Shown in pieces: positions 5,014-5,139 of a stretch of DNA of 5,139 nucleotides. The translations under genes and the position numbers were made by a program. The stretch comes from Candidatus Methanomethylophilaceae archaeon (GTDB lineage: Archaea; Thermoplasmatota; Thermoplasmata; Methanomassiliicoccales; Methanomethylophilaceae), in NCBI GenBank assembly GCA_017475875.1, contig JAFVET010000216.1, positions 1-5,139 on the forward strand, read 5' to 3'. Every line of letters begins with the position of its first letter. The stretch's first letter is position 1. Below the pieces are notes generated by a model. That model did no database searches and was not told the DNA's origin. It saw only the letters and a list, made by a program, of their open reading frames with translations.

Positions 5014-5139
5014 CGGCAGACCTCCCTTCCTCGATCATGCGCTCTATCTTCAGGGCGGAGACGTAGCTCATCAGTTCCGGAATCGATTCCGCCGAATCGA
5101 TCCTCAACCTTTCCACGTTGTTACGGGCACCGCCGACCA
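4976..5139 (-). CDS. C-terminal fragment of an unidentified protein upstream of cbiZ
   Basis: The frame enters from the right edge and ends at TGA 4976-4978, giving the last 53 codons. The other two minus-strand frames have stops near the right edge (TGA and TAA), so this is the only open one. The sequence reads VGGARNNVERLRID, then SAESIPELMSYVSALKIE and RMIEEGRSADGNRG. It looks like a normal soluble protein with a final amphipathic helix, but I do not recognise the family. It overlaps the cbiZ-like start by 38 nt, so the two genes are probably translated from one mRNA whose promoter lies beyond the window. A role in corrinoid metabolism is suggested only by position. Confidence 0.6.
   Translation of the reverse strand, partial: VGGARNNVERLRIDSAESIPELMSYVSALKIERMIEEGRSADGNRGLLHGTVG
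5020..5026 (-). promoter_or_regulatory. Shine-Dalgarno that fixes the cbiZ-like start
   Basis: On the minus strand this reads GGGAGGT, six bases before the ATG at 5013. It lies within the coding sequence of the upstream partial gene, implying that ribosomes start again on the same message. It is the strongest ribosome binding site in the window and argues that the cbiZ-like gene is real even though its 3' end is abnormal. Confidence 0.7.

Noticed and set aside
5079..5090. Perfect 12-bp palindrome GGAATCGATTCC with a nearby repeat of GAATCGAT (5094-5101)
   Set aside because: It lies within codons of the right-edge gene and is explained by Ile-Asp-Ser / Glu-Ser-Ile codons; no sign of regulatory position.
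5014..5139. Cobalamin riboswitch upstream of the cbiZ-like gene
   Set aside because: The upstream region is coding and overlaps the gene; no untranslated space exists here, and the operon promoter is outside the window.
1..5139. CRISPR arrays, tRNA or rRNA genes, insertion sequences, attachment sites
   Set aside because: No spaced repeats, cloverleaf-like sequence, transposase-like protein or terminal repeats were seen on reading both strands.

Overview
The window reads as a piece of a GC-rich archaeal chromosome, most likely from a methanogen and possibly a member of the Methanomassiliicoccales/Thermoplasmata side of the Euryarchaeota. The reasons are: archaeal-style endonuclease III and Mur-ligase/FolC sequences; HypA and HypD for [NiFe]-hydrogenase maturation; a CbiZ-like cobinamide salvage enzyme, a family that is mainly archaeal; and an AT-rich TATA-like element about 28 bases before a start codon that lacks a good Shine-Dalgarno. 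The taxonomic call is an inference; no marker gene fixes it. All six well-supported stop codons in the window are TGA.

Layout. Bases 1-2067 hold a leftward operon transcribed in the order folC-like ligase, endonuclease III, then the start of a probable RimK-like ATP-grasp ligase that runs off the left edge. Its genes overlap by 22 and 34 nt, and each internal start has its own Shine-Dalgarno inside the preceding gene. Bases 2068-2166 are a divergent control region with TATA-like elements facing both ways around a near-perfect 20-bp palindrome. Bases 2167-4194 hold a rightward operon: hypA, hypD and an unrecognised 188-residue gene, spaced 1 and 2 nt apart and followed by a strong hairpin and a T-run. 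Bases 4195-5139 carry leftward genes that converge on it: a cbiZ-like gene, preceded by the last 53 codons of an unidentified gene that overlaps it by 38 nt.

How the genes work together. HypA (nickel delivery) and HypD (Fe(CN)2CO scaffold) are both needed to build [NiFe]-hydrogenase active sites. Their tight coupling to the 188-residue gene makes that gene a candidate partner. The left operon joins two probable amide-bond (amino acid-adding) ligases with a DNA repair glycosylase. The right-hand genes probably serve corrinoid salvage, which would fit an organism depending on corrinoid methyltransfer.

Main oddities. The cbiZ-like frame has no stop where its protein-like sequence ends; it stays open antisense to the whole 188-residue gene and into the end of hypD, finishing at a TAG. 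The FolC-like enzyme also departs from the usual bacterial signature motifs. No tRNA, rRNA, CRISPR array, IS element or attachment site was seen.
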